Positions 63,874 through 64,000 of a DNA stretch of 64,000 nt are shown here, piece after piece (position 1 is the stretch's first letter; each line of letters opens with the position of its first letter). The notes beneath the pieces were generated by a model, which searched no databases, was not told the origin of the DNA, and worked only from the letters and a program-made list of their open reading frames with translations. The DNA comes from Rhizobiales bacterium SYSU XM002 (GTDB lineage Bacteria; Pseudomonadota; Alphaproteobacteria; Rhizobiales; Beijerinckiaceae): contig VWVY01000002.1 in NCBI GenBank assembly GCA_009846685.1, positions 533,634 through 597,633 on the forward strand, given 5' to 3'. The translations under genes were made by a program, and so were the position numbers.

Positions 63874-64000
63874 TGACCTGAGACCCTGAACTTCCTCCAG
63901 GAATGAGTAGAGTCCGTCGCGAAGGAGACGACGGATGAAGCCCTCACGTTTTTCAGAAGAGCAGATCATCGGGATGCTGAAGGAGCAGGAGGCGGGCGCG
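63874..64000 (+). mobile_element. IS3-family insertion sequence, left end
   Basis: TGACCTGAGACCCTGAAC at 63874 onward is the style of terminal inverted repeat I know from IS3-family (IS407/IS51-like) elements of this order, followed by the orfA start at 63935. The right end lies outside. Confidence 0.8.
63935..64000 (+). CDS. IS3-family transposase OrfA (partial)
   Basis: The first 22 codons read MKPSRFSEEQIIGMLKEQEA, the standard start of IS3-family OrfA helix-turn-helix proteins (HTH_Tnp_1). GAAGGAGA lies 6 nt before the ATG. The gene continues past the right edge; OrfB, made by frameshift in intact elements, is not visible. Confidence 0.88.
   Translation, partial: MKPSRFSEEQIIGMLKEQEAGA

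Overview
The window is a GC-rich stretch of an alphaproteobacterial chromosome, most likely of the order Hyphomicrobiales (Rhizobiales). The evidence is the gene set and its order. It includes the rhizobial general amino-acid ABC transporter aapJQMP, a pcm-like/tolC-like/popZ/valS block, an ExoR-type Sel1 protein, class II (B12-dependent) ribonucleotide reductase, homologues of the mitochondrial complex I accessory subunits NDUFS4 and NDUFA12, a tandem cold-shock-domain protein, and an accB-accC-aat block. I cannot name a genus.

Layout. 1-7270: a leftward TRAP transporter (dctP-Q-M) with a DUF1445 protein, divergent from a fused HyuA/HyuB (5-oxoprolinase-type) enzyme. I read this as a pyroglutamate/D-glutamate utilisation module. 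7300-13900: glyoxalase I, KDPG aldolase, double cold-shock protein, DUF192 protein, tRNA-Pro with a stray duplicated tRNA 3' end, NDUFS4-like protein, tRNA-Arg, and a three-gene lipid-linked sugar transfer operon. 13949-20130: a cystathionine beta-lyase-type enzyme, then aapJ and aapQMP. 20150-25880: small enzymes (VOC, sulfurtransferase, tautomerase, AlaX editing protein), an orphan ChrR-like cupin protein convergent with a DNA photolyase, and an ankyrin protein. 25890-36510: tRNA-Asn, tRNA-Cys, the pcm-like/tolC-like/popZ/valS block, an ExoR-like protein, two secreted FecR-domain proteins and exonuclease III. 36621-42961: a LOG-family protein, a sharply AT-rich island with one unknown membrane protein, nrdJ with NrdR-like operators far upstream, and the NDUFA12-like gene. 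43142-48882: DUF2155 protein, aat, accC, accB, a DsbA/ScsC-like thiol oxidoreductase and a BepA-like protease. 49056-61268: aminotransferase, gatB, AhpD-like protein, two GNATs, DedA, a GST, LysE-type exporter, RecD/Dda-like helicase, DUF2147 protein and an AraC regulator.

61247-64000 is accessory DNA. A tRNA-Ser(GCT) is followed by a leftward three-gene operon (small unknown protein, degenerate serine resolvase, large serine recombinase) whose last reading frame runs antisense through the tRNA. An IS3-family element then begins at about 63874 and runs off the right edge.

Most of the window is ordinary chromosomal housekeeping. The parts most likely to repay attention are: the resolvase-like protein that lacks the catalytic serine and is coupled to an intact large serine recombinase; the AT-rich island with its orphan membrane protein; the ChrR homologue that has lost its anti-sigma zinc cysteines; and the DUF1445/oxoprolinase/TRAP module with a shared operator. 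All functional calls come from reading the sequence against remembered families; no database search was run.
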